Source: Pseudocercospora fijiensis CIRAD86
Taxonomy: Eukaryota; Ascomycota; Dothideomycetes; Mycosphaerellales; Mycosphaerellaceae
Assembly (NCBI RefSeq): GCF_000340215.1
Contig: NW_006921533.1
Location: 6,477,424 to 6,541,423, forward strand
Length of the DNA stretch: 64,000 nt
Reading direction: 5' to 3'
Of this stretch, positions 24,695-35,318 are shown one piece after another. Each line of letters starts with the position of its first letter. Position 1 is the first letter of the stretch. The notes beneath the pieces are model-generated. The model was given only the letters and a program-made list of their open reading frames with translations, searched no databases and had not been told where the DNA came from. The position numbers and the translations under genes are program-made.

Positions 24695-26292
24695 GATTGT
24701 GGACAGCATTTATACGAATTACGCAGCAGCGATGGGAACGTCGACAGCGTGGCAGCACTATTGCCTTCAGTCAGTCGTACAAGAGCCAAGACCTCGCACT
24801 CTCGGCCTCCTGTCCGACATCCCCTTTGAGACAGCAGCCGTGTTTCAGCGTTTTCCATCGTCCGCTCTCGTGGCTAAGGAGAGGCATACCAACGAAGTCC
24901 TGATGAACAAAGCAACCACAGCAGTTATCCAGTATGGAAGGGGGCTTGCATAAAGATACATAAAGACCATATGTCGGGTGGGATGGGCATGTACTTGAAG
25001 ATTACTCATAATGAATGGAACAATATTTAACCTACAATAGAACTCGTTGCAGGTACAGCTCAGACTTAGCATCATCAACTCGATCATCAGCGCTTCCTTC
25101 AAAACCGAGACAGTGAGCATTAAGCGTTTGAAGTCATGAATTTTACATAATAGGTATGTCCTGAAGAGCTTGAATCTCAACGCCTCACCTTCGCAAGCTT
25201 AGGTAATAAACATGTTGGACGTGCTGCTACTAGACTTCCAGACATCAACCAAGACACTTGACTAGTCAACAACGACATTCCCACTGTCTCGCATGATTCA
25301 CCAACACCCTATTGAGTCAAGTCAAGTCAAAATCATACATAGCCCACCTCGCACCGGTGGGTGGCACCAACGGTACTTTTCTCGTCTCGGCCTTCAAACA
25401 CGCCGAAATCAGGGCCCAGCGGCATGGGTCCATCAAGGTTTCAACGGATTCGTCACGAGCAACACTATAATGGTGTCACCACAAAAGAGTTCCAAGTAGT
25501 GATGGAGCCCACCATCCAGTGTATCGTGTATACAGCGTGTAATACACCACGTACACAGCCCTCGAGGTCGGATGCCTAGTATACACTCATAGAGGAGTCA
25601 TGCAATTCGCGGATAACAGCCGAGATACAGGCTCAGCGCCGTCAGCGGTCGGATTTGCTAAGATATCGAGGTATTAATGTGGGCCCTCTCCTGTGTACAC
25701 CTAGTATACACCCGTATATTACATGGTGTATACAAGGGTGATTGCTAATCCACGGTGGAGTCACATCCCTAGTTCCAAGCAGCGATAAGAATTTGGATTA
25801 TTTTAGAGGGCATGGCGTCGTGGGAGACGGAGGTTGGTCCGGAGAGATGGTGGCGGACTAGGACCGGGGTGGTGACGGCAAGGATTAATACTGTAAATCT
25901 GCGCCGAAACAATGCTTGTCAGGCTAGTTGGGATTCTTCGGTTCTAGATTCACTTTCAGTTGAGGTGCTACGCCATTGCCGATGATAGGGATCTTCCTGA
26001 TAAAAGATTGCATGTACCGATGCGAGTACCTCGGGGGCTGGCGGCGACTTTCCACATACGCCAAGTGGGAGATTGTGTGATGTGTTAGCTGAGGGCTTTG
26101 ATACTACTGTCCGTCTTGGAAGCGTTACGGCCGAAGAGTGCTGGGTACTTCTAAGGCGACGCCGAAGTCCAAAATTTGGATGAGATCACGGCAAATTTGT
26201 AATTCGTTTCGTTGTGCTGTGATAGTTGTCATCAATCGATTTCGGCGGATAGAACGGGCGTGGAACCGAGAAGCGAAATACACGGATCGAAG
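24695..26292. other. Intergenic region with a degenerate inverted repeat, no gene recognised
   Basis: 1.6 kb between hydrolase B and the dioxygenase. Short ORFs on both strands look like noise. The middle (about 25,500-25,770) holds an imperfect inverted repeat listed separately. The right end carries the dioxygenase promoter. Confidence 0.5.
25500..25770. repeat. Imperfect inverted repeat rich in gtataca motifs, possible MITE
   Basis: The left arm near 25,525-25,560 (tgtatacagcgtgtaataca) resembles the reverse complement of 25,710-25,735 (tgtatacaccatgtaatata). tagtatacac occurs on both sides (near 25,577 and 25,702). The pattern fits a short non-autonomous DNA element with decayed termini; no target-site duplication was identified. 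Confidence 0.4.
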
Positions 26293-27926
26293 ATGATCGA
26301 AGGCCAAGAGCATTTGCACGGCTGGCCAAACGCGTCAGGAGTATGTCGGCTTTCCAAGATAGGGCGTGCGTGCTTGTACTGACTGCAACCTGCTGATGGC
26401 AGTTCCAAGTCGAGACTGAGCAGCGTGAGCCGATCGAGCTCCCAGTGACTGGCCACATACCAGCAGCACTAGCCGGCACACTCTACCGCACTGGTCCATC
26501 GTCATACAAACATGGCAACTTCAGCTTCTCGCATTGGTTCGATGGCTTCACACAGATCTATCGCTTCCAATTGATACCACAAGCCGATGGCAGCTGTAAA
26601 GTCGTATACAACTCCAGACGCCAATGCGATCGTTTCCTGGAGAAAGTTCGCAAAAGCGGTCGACTCGACAAGATCACTTTCGCGCAGAGACGGGACCCTT
26701 GCGAGGGCTTCTTCGGAAAGCTCAAAGCCATCTTCTTCCCAGCCAATTCATCCGAACCGACAGCAGCAGATGTCAATGCTGGGGTCACTGTACATCTTCC
26801 CGTACATGGACAGAATGGACTTCTCGAAACCAGAACAGACAATTACCAGCTCAAACGTATTGACAGGGACACCTTGGAGCCAGTCGGAGTGACAGATCAA
26901 ACCAAATTGAATCCCGAATTAAAAGGTCCCGTGTCGTGCGCTCATGCTCAATTCGATCCTGTTACCGGAGACTGCTTCAACTTCAACCTGCAATTTGGTC
27001 GGTTCGCTACGTACCGAGTATTCAGAACAAGCGCGAAGACCGGAGAAACAGATGTTTTGGCCACATTCAGTGCGCCTGAGATTCAAGCCGCTTACATTCA
27101 TGCTTTTTTCTTGACGGAGAACTTTGTGGTACTGTGCGTCTGGAACTCACACTTCGGCGGAGGCGGTTTGAAGGTGCTCTGGGAGAGGAATTTCTTGGAC
27201 GCCATCGTGCCGTTCGATGAGAACGTGCCAGTGCAATGGCTGGTGATAGACCGGAAAGGCGGCAGAGGGCTTGTCAAGAGATTCACAAGTCCTGCAATGT
27301 TCGCATTCCACACTGTCAACGCTTTCGAGGAGACCAAGGATGGAAAAGTCGACTTACTCTGTGACTTGGCAGAGTATGCATCGCTAGAGGTGCTACACGG
27401 CGTCTATTATGAGAATCTGGTCTCGAATGCCCCGGCTGCCGGCAAGGCAGGACTTAAGAAGTCACATATGGCTCGTTACAGGCTTCGAGATGTTAACAGC
27501 CCCGAACCTTGGGATCTTGCCAAAGACAAGCCAGTCGAGGCGGAGAGAGAGTTGTTTCTACCATACAATGGCGACTTGCCGACAATCAACCCGACGTATA
27601 AATGCAAGTCGCATCGTTTTGTGTACGGCATCCGTGACAATGGCAAATCAAGCTTTTACGATTCAATACAGAAGCTTGACGTTGCAACCGAACAGAGCAC
27701 AAGCTGGTGTAGTGACAAGCACACGCCTGGGGAACCAATTTTCGTCGCGGATCCTGCTCGCAGCCATCTAGAGGACGGTGGCTGGTTATTGATTTGCGTT
27801 CTGGACGGAGAGCGAGGGACCAGCTACCTCCTTTGCTTAGACGCGGAGACATTGAAGGAGGTGGGCAGAGCAGATGTGGGTGCTGCGGTAGGACTTGGAT
27901 TCCACGGCACTCACATCCCAGGTTGA
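26293..27926 (+). CDS. Carotenoid cleavage dioxygenase-type (RPE65 superfamily) non-haem iron oxygenase
   Basis: Predicted Fe(II) dioxygenase that cleaves a conjugated C=C bond (carotenoid, apocarotenoid, stilbene or polyene), 523 residues. Two exons: 26,293-26,340 and 26,403-27,926, with a 62 bp GTATGT...GCAG intron. The short first exon gives HLHGWPNASG, which joins to FQVETEQREPIELPVTG, the family N-terminal strand. The open frame otherwise begins with GTG, not ATG, so this exon is needed. The four iron-ligand histidines are all present: His197 (CAHAQFDP), His249 (YIHAFFLTENF), His319 (FAFHTVNAFE) and His517 (GFHGTHIP near the C-terminus). IPAALAGTLYRTGP and WFDGFTQIYRF are also typical. 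No signal peptide or transmembrane helix is evident. No carotenoid synthesis genes are visible nearby, so the PKS product is a plausible substrate (inference). Confidence 0.92.
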
Positions 27927-28334
27927 ATCAATATGAAAGCTTGATGGAAGTGGAATTCAGAAGGAAACCAGTCCCGCAGACACATTGTAATGATCAGGGA
28001 GTCCATTACAGTTGCTCGTACTGCTGGAGATCAAGGTGCTTGACTTGTCTCGTGAGTCGTTGTCACGTTCCGGATTGATTATGCGCGTGAGGCTATGCGC
28101 ACGTGTACGCGTTGTTTTAATATATATAGTGCCGGCCGCACTTGATCCTCGGCGCATTTCGATGATAGTATAGAATCCCACCGGAACTACCATCTTGGTA
28201 TTGAAGATCACAGATCGAATTGCATAAGCTGACGTTGTTGCTGTGCTTCTGATGGGGCCATGTAAGCAATTGCAATGCATTAAAAAAGCTGGCTATCCGG
28301 TTCTACGATCACGACTCCCGCACCACCCAGAACC
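27927..28334. promoter_or_regulatory. Intergenic region, dioxygenase 3' end and monooxygenase promoter
   Basis: 408 bp between genes on the same strand. A TATA-like atatatatag lies near 28,119-28,130, about 200 bp before the monooxygenase ATG. No other feature recognised. Confidence 0.45.
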
Positions 28335-30089
28335 ATGGCAACCTCTGAGATCCAAATCATTGACCAGCCACTTTTTACACGTCGAAAGATTCGCATGATC
28401 GGCATTGGTGCCGGATTCTCGAATTTGACTCTTGCGTACAAGCACAAGTACGGCGCCGGCTACGGATTCTTGGATTTCGCCATTTACGAGAAGAATCCAG
28501 AAATAGGTGGAACTTGGGCGAGTAGAATGGGGCGTTCGGGCACCAAATTTTTGCTGACTCGTAGCGCAGTATGAGAACGTCTACCCAGGCGTCGCCTGTG
28601 ATATACCGGCGCATATATATTGCTTCCCTTTTGCTCCAAATCCAGATTGGTCGTCATTTTACGTCTCAGGTGCAGAGATCCAATCGTACATTGAGAAAAC
28701 GGCGAGCGATTTCGGGCTGCGAAATTATGTGCAGCTGAACTCCAGGGTTGTATCAGCGCGGTGGTCGGATGAAAAGGGCAAGTGGGAAGTCGACATCGAG
28801 CAGAACGGTGAGGTGATCCACGACGAAGCGGACGTGCTTGTAAATGGGACTGGGTTCTTGAATCGCTGGAAATGGCCAGATATCCCCGGTTTGGAGAAAT
28901 TCGAAGGCGAAATCGTCCACACCGCACACTGGCAGGAAACAGATTGGGCAGGGAAAACAGTCGGGCTGATCGGAAATGGTTCCTCAGCAGTCCAGGTCCT
29001 ACCGCAGATGCAGCCGACTGCGAAACGCATTGACACATATATTCGTACGCCCACGTGGATAATACCCAACATCCTCGCCGAGTTCACACCGGAAGGCAAG
29101 AACTTCACATACTCAGAAGAGCAGAAGCAGCGATGGCGTGCAAAGCCCGAGGAGCTGAAAGAGATGAGACAGAGTCTGGAGCACGCGCTAAATGCGGCAT
29201 TCATGATGTTCTACAAAGACTCCGATCAGGCAAAATGGGTGAAGGAGACCTTTGGTAATATCATGAGGGAAAAGCTTGGAGGCGATACGGAGCTGGCCAG
29301 GAGATTGGTTCCAGAGTGGCCTGTCGGGTGCAGGAGAATTACTCCCGGTGAGAATTATCTCGATGCACTGCAGGCTGAGAATGTCAAGGTCCGCTTCGAG
29401 CCCGTCGTGGGCATCAACGAGAAGGGTATTGTTTCGCAGCCTCCGGCAGACGTTGCACCTGAGACCACACCATTCGATGTGATTGTCTGCGCGACTGGGT
29501 TCGACGTTAGTTACAAGCCTCCATTTACGCTTACAGGGCGAAACGATGTGACTCTGCAAGAGCTCTGGAAGGACGACTCAGAAGCATATCTGGGCATACA
29601 TGCTCCCGACATGCCTAATTACTTCTCGGTAGGTCCATTTCTGCGGAGCTGGCATCTCGTGCTAACCACAGTCTGCAGTTCACGGGCCCAAATGCTCCAG
29701 TTGGACACGGCAGTATCTTTGCGATGCTCGATGCCGTGGCTGAATACATCTTGAAATGGTGCTCCAAGATGGCAGGGCAGGGAATCAAGTCCATACTCGT
29801 CAAGCCCGACGTGCTTCGAGAGTACAATGACTACACCCAGACATTCATGGAAAGGATGGTGTGGTCGGCTGGATGCAGATCATGGTACAAGCAAGGCACG
29901 GCAGATGGAAAGATCTCGGCCATGTACGGCGGAAGTATTCTGCATTATCGTGAGATGCTGGACGCGTTTCGAAGCGAGGACTTTGATATTGCTTACCTGG
30001 ACAAGCACAATCGCTTTGGCTTCATGGGAAATGGCCTGACAGAGCTTGAAGTGAATAAAGGCAAGTTAGGATATTACCTCGAGAGATAG
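28335..30089 (+). CDS. Baeyer-Villiger-type FAD/NADPH monooxygenase
   Basis: Class B flavin monooxygenase, 550 residues, predicted to insert oxygen next to a ketone (ester or lactone formation) or hydroxylate. Three exons: 28,335-28,517, 28,570-29,628 and 29,679-30,089. Intron 1 (28,518-28,569, 52 bp) appears to use a GC donor (GCGAGT) with a CAG acceptor. This restores GGTWYENVYPGVACDIP exactly as in the family. Intron 2 (50 bp, GTAGGT...GCAG) restores NYFSFTGPNAPVGHGS. The FAD-binding site is GIGAGFS (residues 23-29). The BVMO fingerprint F-x-G-x3-H-x3-W is FEGEIVHTAHWQ (172-183). The NADPH-site Gly motif is GLIGNGSSA (about 193-201). It is the last gene of the cluster before the large retrotransposon block. 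Its substrate is probably the processed polyketide (inference). Confidence 0.92.
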
Positions 30090-30349
30090 ACAATGTGATG
30101 ATGATGCTTGCGGAAAGGAAAGGAACGAGCAAGGACCCTGCTCGTGTCACGTGAGAGCGGGTCCCATTTCGAGCACAGACTGCCCGGGTCCACTTCACAA
30201 CCTCACCTCCATACATCGCAGCATCTCAGGCTGCTCGATTCTTGAACATGCATTCATCTCACATTCGAGCCTGCTCTTTGTTTGGAAGCCCATATCGTCT
30301 CCAAGCAATCCCGCCGTGAGCTGCAGGCATTCCTTCAAACGCGCGTTAC
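30090..30349. other. 3' flank of the monooxygenase gene up to the copia insertion
   Basis: 260 bp of normal-composition sequence with no gene. It ends exactly at the left LTR of the copia relic, where composition changes. Confidence 0.6.
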
Positions 30350-30391
30350 TGTAACGCATAAGCTTAATTATGTAATATAAGCTCAGTTACA
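30350..30391 (+). repeat. Copia left LTR (about 42 bp)
   Basis: Begins tgtaac and ends gttaca, a perfect 6 bp terminal inverted repeat. It matches 56,684-56,725 with a few C/T differences. The match runs about 4 bp further inward, so the true length is 42-46 bp, unusually short for an LTR. Confidence 0.75.
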
Positions 30392-31319
30392 TAATAATAC
30401 GTATCCTCTTAGTAGGGAAAGGATTTTCGCACCTGTATTTTAGACTATAGGGATATAGAACAGAGGCAATCAAAAAAAAAGCTATATTCTAAACCGCTAG
30501 CAAGGTAGTATTATGTAAGTAATCTACTACGCTATACGTAATAGTTATAAGCCTAGGAATCCGTAGTATTAGAGACTTCTATAGCATAAGATAACGATTA
30601 GTAGTCTTAATAGTACTAAAATAAACACTATTCTATAAGCGTCTATAAGATTAGTATATCGTTAATAATAGCCCTCTTATTAACTAGCCGCCTTAGTAGT
30701 AGCAAGCTTATTATCCTTCGTAGACTAAACGAATAGGACCGATAGTTTAAGCAAACTAAGACGTACCTAACTAGATATAAGACCTAGGTCTTCGCTAATC
30801 CGTACTCGACTAAGCCTAGTAAACTAGTATAACCCCTTCTTTCGGAGTTCGATATATACCTACTTATAACTAACTCTCTATATTAGGCGGATGCAAAGCT
30901 TACTAAGGAACACTATAAGATAAGGAAGAATAAGTTTAAACGCTTTAGGACAGTACGTAATAAGACGATTAAATATCTAGCTATAACTATAGATATTCGC
31001 TATTACTTAGAGATTACTAATCCTAATAAGGAAAATGTAGCACTAACAATGCGTCTTATCCTAACTCGATTAAAGGACAAGCTCGCACCTAATACGTAAT
31101 AGCAAAGGACTACCCTTAGTAGGGAGCTATAACGCCTTATAAACTCTAAATAGGTAAAGGACCCCGAGTACTAGTACGAGGAATAGCTTAATCTTTATAA
31201 GACGATAAAACGCATACAATATCCGGAATTTAACAACTTAGTAACCTACCTATGTACTATAGTTACGAATATAGATAAGACCTATAGTAAGGGGCTCTAT
31301 ATAATATATTAGGCAGGGC

Positions 31320-34300
31320 TAATAGTTAATAGTTTCTAATAGCTAATTAGTATAGTACGAGAATATGCCCGCAATATACTAGGAGTTTCTACTAAGAAAG
31401 GGTTATTATTTAGCGTTGTCTACGAAGAAACAGGTAAAGCTAGTGCTAATGCCGCTCTATAAGTAGCCGAAGAAAATAATAGTAAAAAGCCTAATAAGAA
31501 TAAGGGTCGGCGGGTCGCAGTAATAGCGGAAACCGTATACTAAAGTCTTGCGCTAAAGTTACTAGGGTTAGTAAGAAGAAGGCATATAAGAACCGAGGCA
31601 AATACAACGTAGTTAACTACCGCCTACGTAACTAGGTTAAAGAGAAAGATAAGGACAATAAGTAGAAGGGCAAGCTAAAGTATTTCGAAAGCTACCTACG
31701 TAAGAATAAGAGCTTCTGTCTAACTTAAAGGCAGGCTAAGTTCTTTAAGGACCTACTAGCTATTAAAATCGCTTAAGAGTACTATAGATTAGAAAGCAAC
31801 GAGGATTCTATACTAGATAAGCTCTTATTTGCCTGCTTCTTCTACTCTAATACACTATTACTTGCGTTTGCTAGAGCTGTCGGGCCTACTACCTACCTTA
31901 GTATAGCCGTATTAATAGAGTAGAATCCTTTTAATAGCCTAATATATAATAGTAGATCAAACTACAACATTATTAATTACCCTAGCCGCTTTAATTTTAT
32001 ACTACTCCTATTGCTAGCATCCTTAACTATAGCAACTAGTACTAGCTATAACAAGGTAGTAGCTATCGGAATAGCCTCCTTTACTATTATAGCTATTAGT
32101 AGCAAGCCCCTACAGATTGAACTAAGGGAATGCCTTTACATCCCTAACTTCTATACTAATATTGTAGGAGGTGCCCTCTTCTTCTAGCGAGGATACAAAT
32201 ACTAAGAAATCGATAACACCCTCTATAGCCTACAATATAAGCTACTAGTCAAATTTATTAGGCTAACCTAAGGAATGCCCTACTTCGACATTGTTAGCAA
32301 AGTAGATAAAGTACTACTACTAACTAAGTAGCTAGTCGATATAGACAATAAGCCGCTTAAGTACCTATTCTAACTATCTTAGTTATTAACAACAACTATA
32401 CTATTAGCCTATATAACAGCTCGCCGCTCCGTACGCCTACTGCTACTAAGAAAGCTTACACTTAAGCAAATATATAAGGTGTTTAGGCACCTAGGCGCTA
32501 AAAGAGTAGAAGAGCTAGTTAATAGGGTTAATAGAATAAAAAGGGATTATATACATAACAATAAGGTACTAAGAATACTACTATGCCCTATATATATATA
32601 AGCAAAGGGCAAGAGGCTCATTTTAAGGAGACTAAGGTACTATAATATATTAATACTAACTCTATATAGATACATTGCAGCTAATTTAATGCAACTAGAT
32701 ACGGCCTACAATAGCGACTAGTATATCTTCTATACCTACGACCTAAATACTAGGCTTTACTTTATATAGACAATTAGCAATCGTTAGGAATCAACACTCC
32801 TACAATACTAGAACTAAATAGCTACCTTCGTACGTAGCATTAGCAGAGACATTATATACCTGTTATCTAATAATAAGGGAGGTATTTTAGGCCTTCGCTT
32901 TCGATCGTATCTACGTAATAACTATACTATATAGAGGCTAACAGCCCTATACACATTAGAATAGGACCTAGCTAAGCGCGTAGGCCGTACTATTATTAAG
33001 GTAGCTCGAGCCTTAATAATATACGCTAGATTTCTACACAACCTATAGCTAGAAGCAGTTTATATAGCAACCTTCCTAGCTAATAGGTTACTAAGATTAC
33101 GTACTACTAACCTATTAATGCGAACACTATACAAGATTAGTACTAGATATAAGCCGAATGTAGCTTACATCTACTAGTTTAGAGCAAGGGCATATCTACT
33201 AATCTACGGTATAGAGACAATTAATAGCAAAAGGAAGGCTATACTGCTAAACACTATAAAAGTGGCCTTAAGAACCTATATTAGATACCTATATAGGTAC
33301 GAGGGACACTCTATCTATCGGATATAGGTACCCTTACGAATAATAGTACTACGTACAAGAGACGTTGTATTTAACGAGACTAAGTTCTATAATAGATATA
33401 ATAATAACCTAGGCGTTGTTATAACTAACTAAGAGCTTGCTAAATATAGTAATCTCGAAGAAGCATAAGTACCCGCCTCGGAGCATTAATTTAACGAACT
33501 TCGAGAAGTATACGATATACCTCTAGACCTTGTTAGGTTTAGAGCTAAGGGGGTAGATATACTAATAGGACCTAGTCGACTTATAATAGTTAACCCTATA
33601 GGGCTAGTAGATAAGCCTGTTAGACAAGACCTACCTTAAGAACTACTAGCACTAGCTAAGCTATAGAAATAAGATTTTCCGATTAACCTACGCGAAGCAC
33701 TATAACCGCGTAATAATATACTAGATAGATTAGTAGAACTAACTATTAATTAGCAACCTTAACAACCTAAGAACGATGCTAGTAATAAAGCCCCTAATAA
33801 CAATATAGACGCACTAGGTTATACAGATAATATAGACTTCAATTTGCTACGTACTAAGCTAGCTAAATTGCTAATGCTAATTGAAGTAGCTAATATATCT
33901 CATCGTTACTTACCGAATATAGGAGGCCCTTACTATCGAGTTAACAACCTAAACAAACGACAGCGAGCAGCGGCTATCTACTGTTACTATATTAGCGACC
34001 GAGAACAAGCGAGAAACCTCCTTCTGTTTAGCAACCTATATCTAGTAGCAGAGCACGAAGCTAGGTTAATATATAGTAGCACCGCCGACAGTAATAAAGC
34101 CGATAGCAGTCTACTACTACTACTTCCTCGTAACGAAAACGATTTATCCCCGAAAGTGTTAGATTTGCTAAAAGAGCTACGTAACTAGCGATAGGTACTT
34201 AAGAGCAAGTTTAAAGAGCATTAGATATACGCCGCAAGAGTTGAATTTAATAAGGCACTAAAGATACGTACCTTTAAATAGGTAGATCTAAATATACTAG

Positions 34301-35130
34301 ACAAGCCTAATCTTCTGCCTCTTACCTAGGTATTTAAATACAAGAGTAATGCTAATAGTCGACTAATTAAGTTTAAAGCAAGAGTATATATAAGAGGGGA
34401 CCTTTAGAGGAACACACACTTAGACACCTATGCCTTAATACTAGCTATACGAGTCTTTAGAGCCCTTATAGCTATCGTAGCTAAGTTTAACCTAGAAGCT
34501 AAGCAAATAGATATAGTTAATGCCTTCCTTAATGCTATATTGCTATATACGCTATACCTTAGGCTACCTAATAGACAAGTTTGAGTAGAAGGGCAAGGTA
34601 TTAAAGCTAATCTAAGCGCTCTATAGCCTATAGGAGTTACCTCGGCTATAGTACAATTACCTTACTACTACCTACGAAAACAAGCTCGGAATACAACTAG
34701 TCGATAACGTAGACTGCCTATATACTAACCCGGACAAACATGTGTTTATCTTCTTTTATATAGATAATATAGTACTATTGTACTACCGATAATATAGGTA
34801 GAAGGCAATAGACCTTAAGCAGAAGCTAATAAAGGAATATAAGCTTAATAACCTAGGTAAGCTCTTATAGTTTCTCGGTATTAAAGTTATACGTAACAGA
34901 CAGAATAGAAAGCTATAGTTGTTATAGAAGATATATACTAAGAAGATAGGGCAGCGGTACAATATTAGTACCGACACTAGACGAAAGGCTAAAGCACTAC
35001 TACCGACTAGATACGAGCCGTACGAGAAAGAAGAGGCTCGTTATATAGACTTATTAGCAATACTAGCATACTAGAGCCGTATAGGTTTACTTAACTTTGT
35101 AGCGGTTCAAACCCGGCCGGATATAGCTAA
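31320..35130 (+). pseudogene. Copia pol relic (integrase to reverse transcriptase), interrupted by gypsy-1
   Basis: A long plus-strand coding-like region broken by many TAG stops, with integrase-side and RT motifs as described for the whole element. The only long open stretch, 33,844-34,188, is the linker between integrase and RT and not an independent gene. It is broken after TRPDIA by the gypsy-1 insertion at 35,130/35,131. Confidence 0.75.
35126..35130. other. Target-site duplication of gypsy-1 (left copy, gctaa)
   Basis: gctaa directly precedes the left LTR and is repeated at 48,196-48,200 directly after the right LTR. The copia reading frame rejoins when one copy is removed. Confidence 0.92.
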
Positions 35131-35318
35131 TGCTAGGCACACGGTTATAGTACGAAGGTATCGTAACGGTTGTACGGTGCAAAAGTTAATGTATTCTCTA
35201 AGGTGCCGCGAGGCAAGCTATCTATATAATGGTCCTACTATTAGTAGCAATAGCGACCGCAGCGGTCGATAGTAACCGCTGCCTGCTATCGTATATGCAA
35301 TAGTGTTATATCGTAACA
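35131..35318 (-). repeat. Gypsy-1 3' LTR, 188 bp
   Basis: Forward strand begins tgctagg and ends cgtaaca (TG...CA on both strands). Compared by eye with 48,008-48,195, the lengths are equal and there are about eleven differences, all C/T or G/A transitions. Confidence 0.95.

Noticed and set aside
26445..27926. Dioxygenase starting at 26,445
   Set aside because: The codon there is GTG, and the family N-terminal strand lies upstream. A short first exon at 26,293-26,340 supplies an ATG and the missing residues.
28522..28564. GT-AG alternative for BVMO intron 1
   Set aside because: In frame, but only 43 bp, and it inserts three residues into the invariant region after GGTW. The GC-AG choice fits the family better.
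3577..30089. Assignment to a named metabolite cluster such as cercosporin, aflatoxin or lovastatin
   Set aside because: The PKS is a reducing type without the other signature genes of those clusters. No specific product can be supported from sequence alone.
33844..34188. 114-codon ORF as an independent gene
   Set aside because: It lies in frame with the copia pol relic and is the integrase-RT linker.
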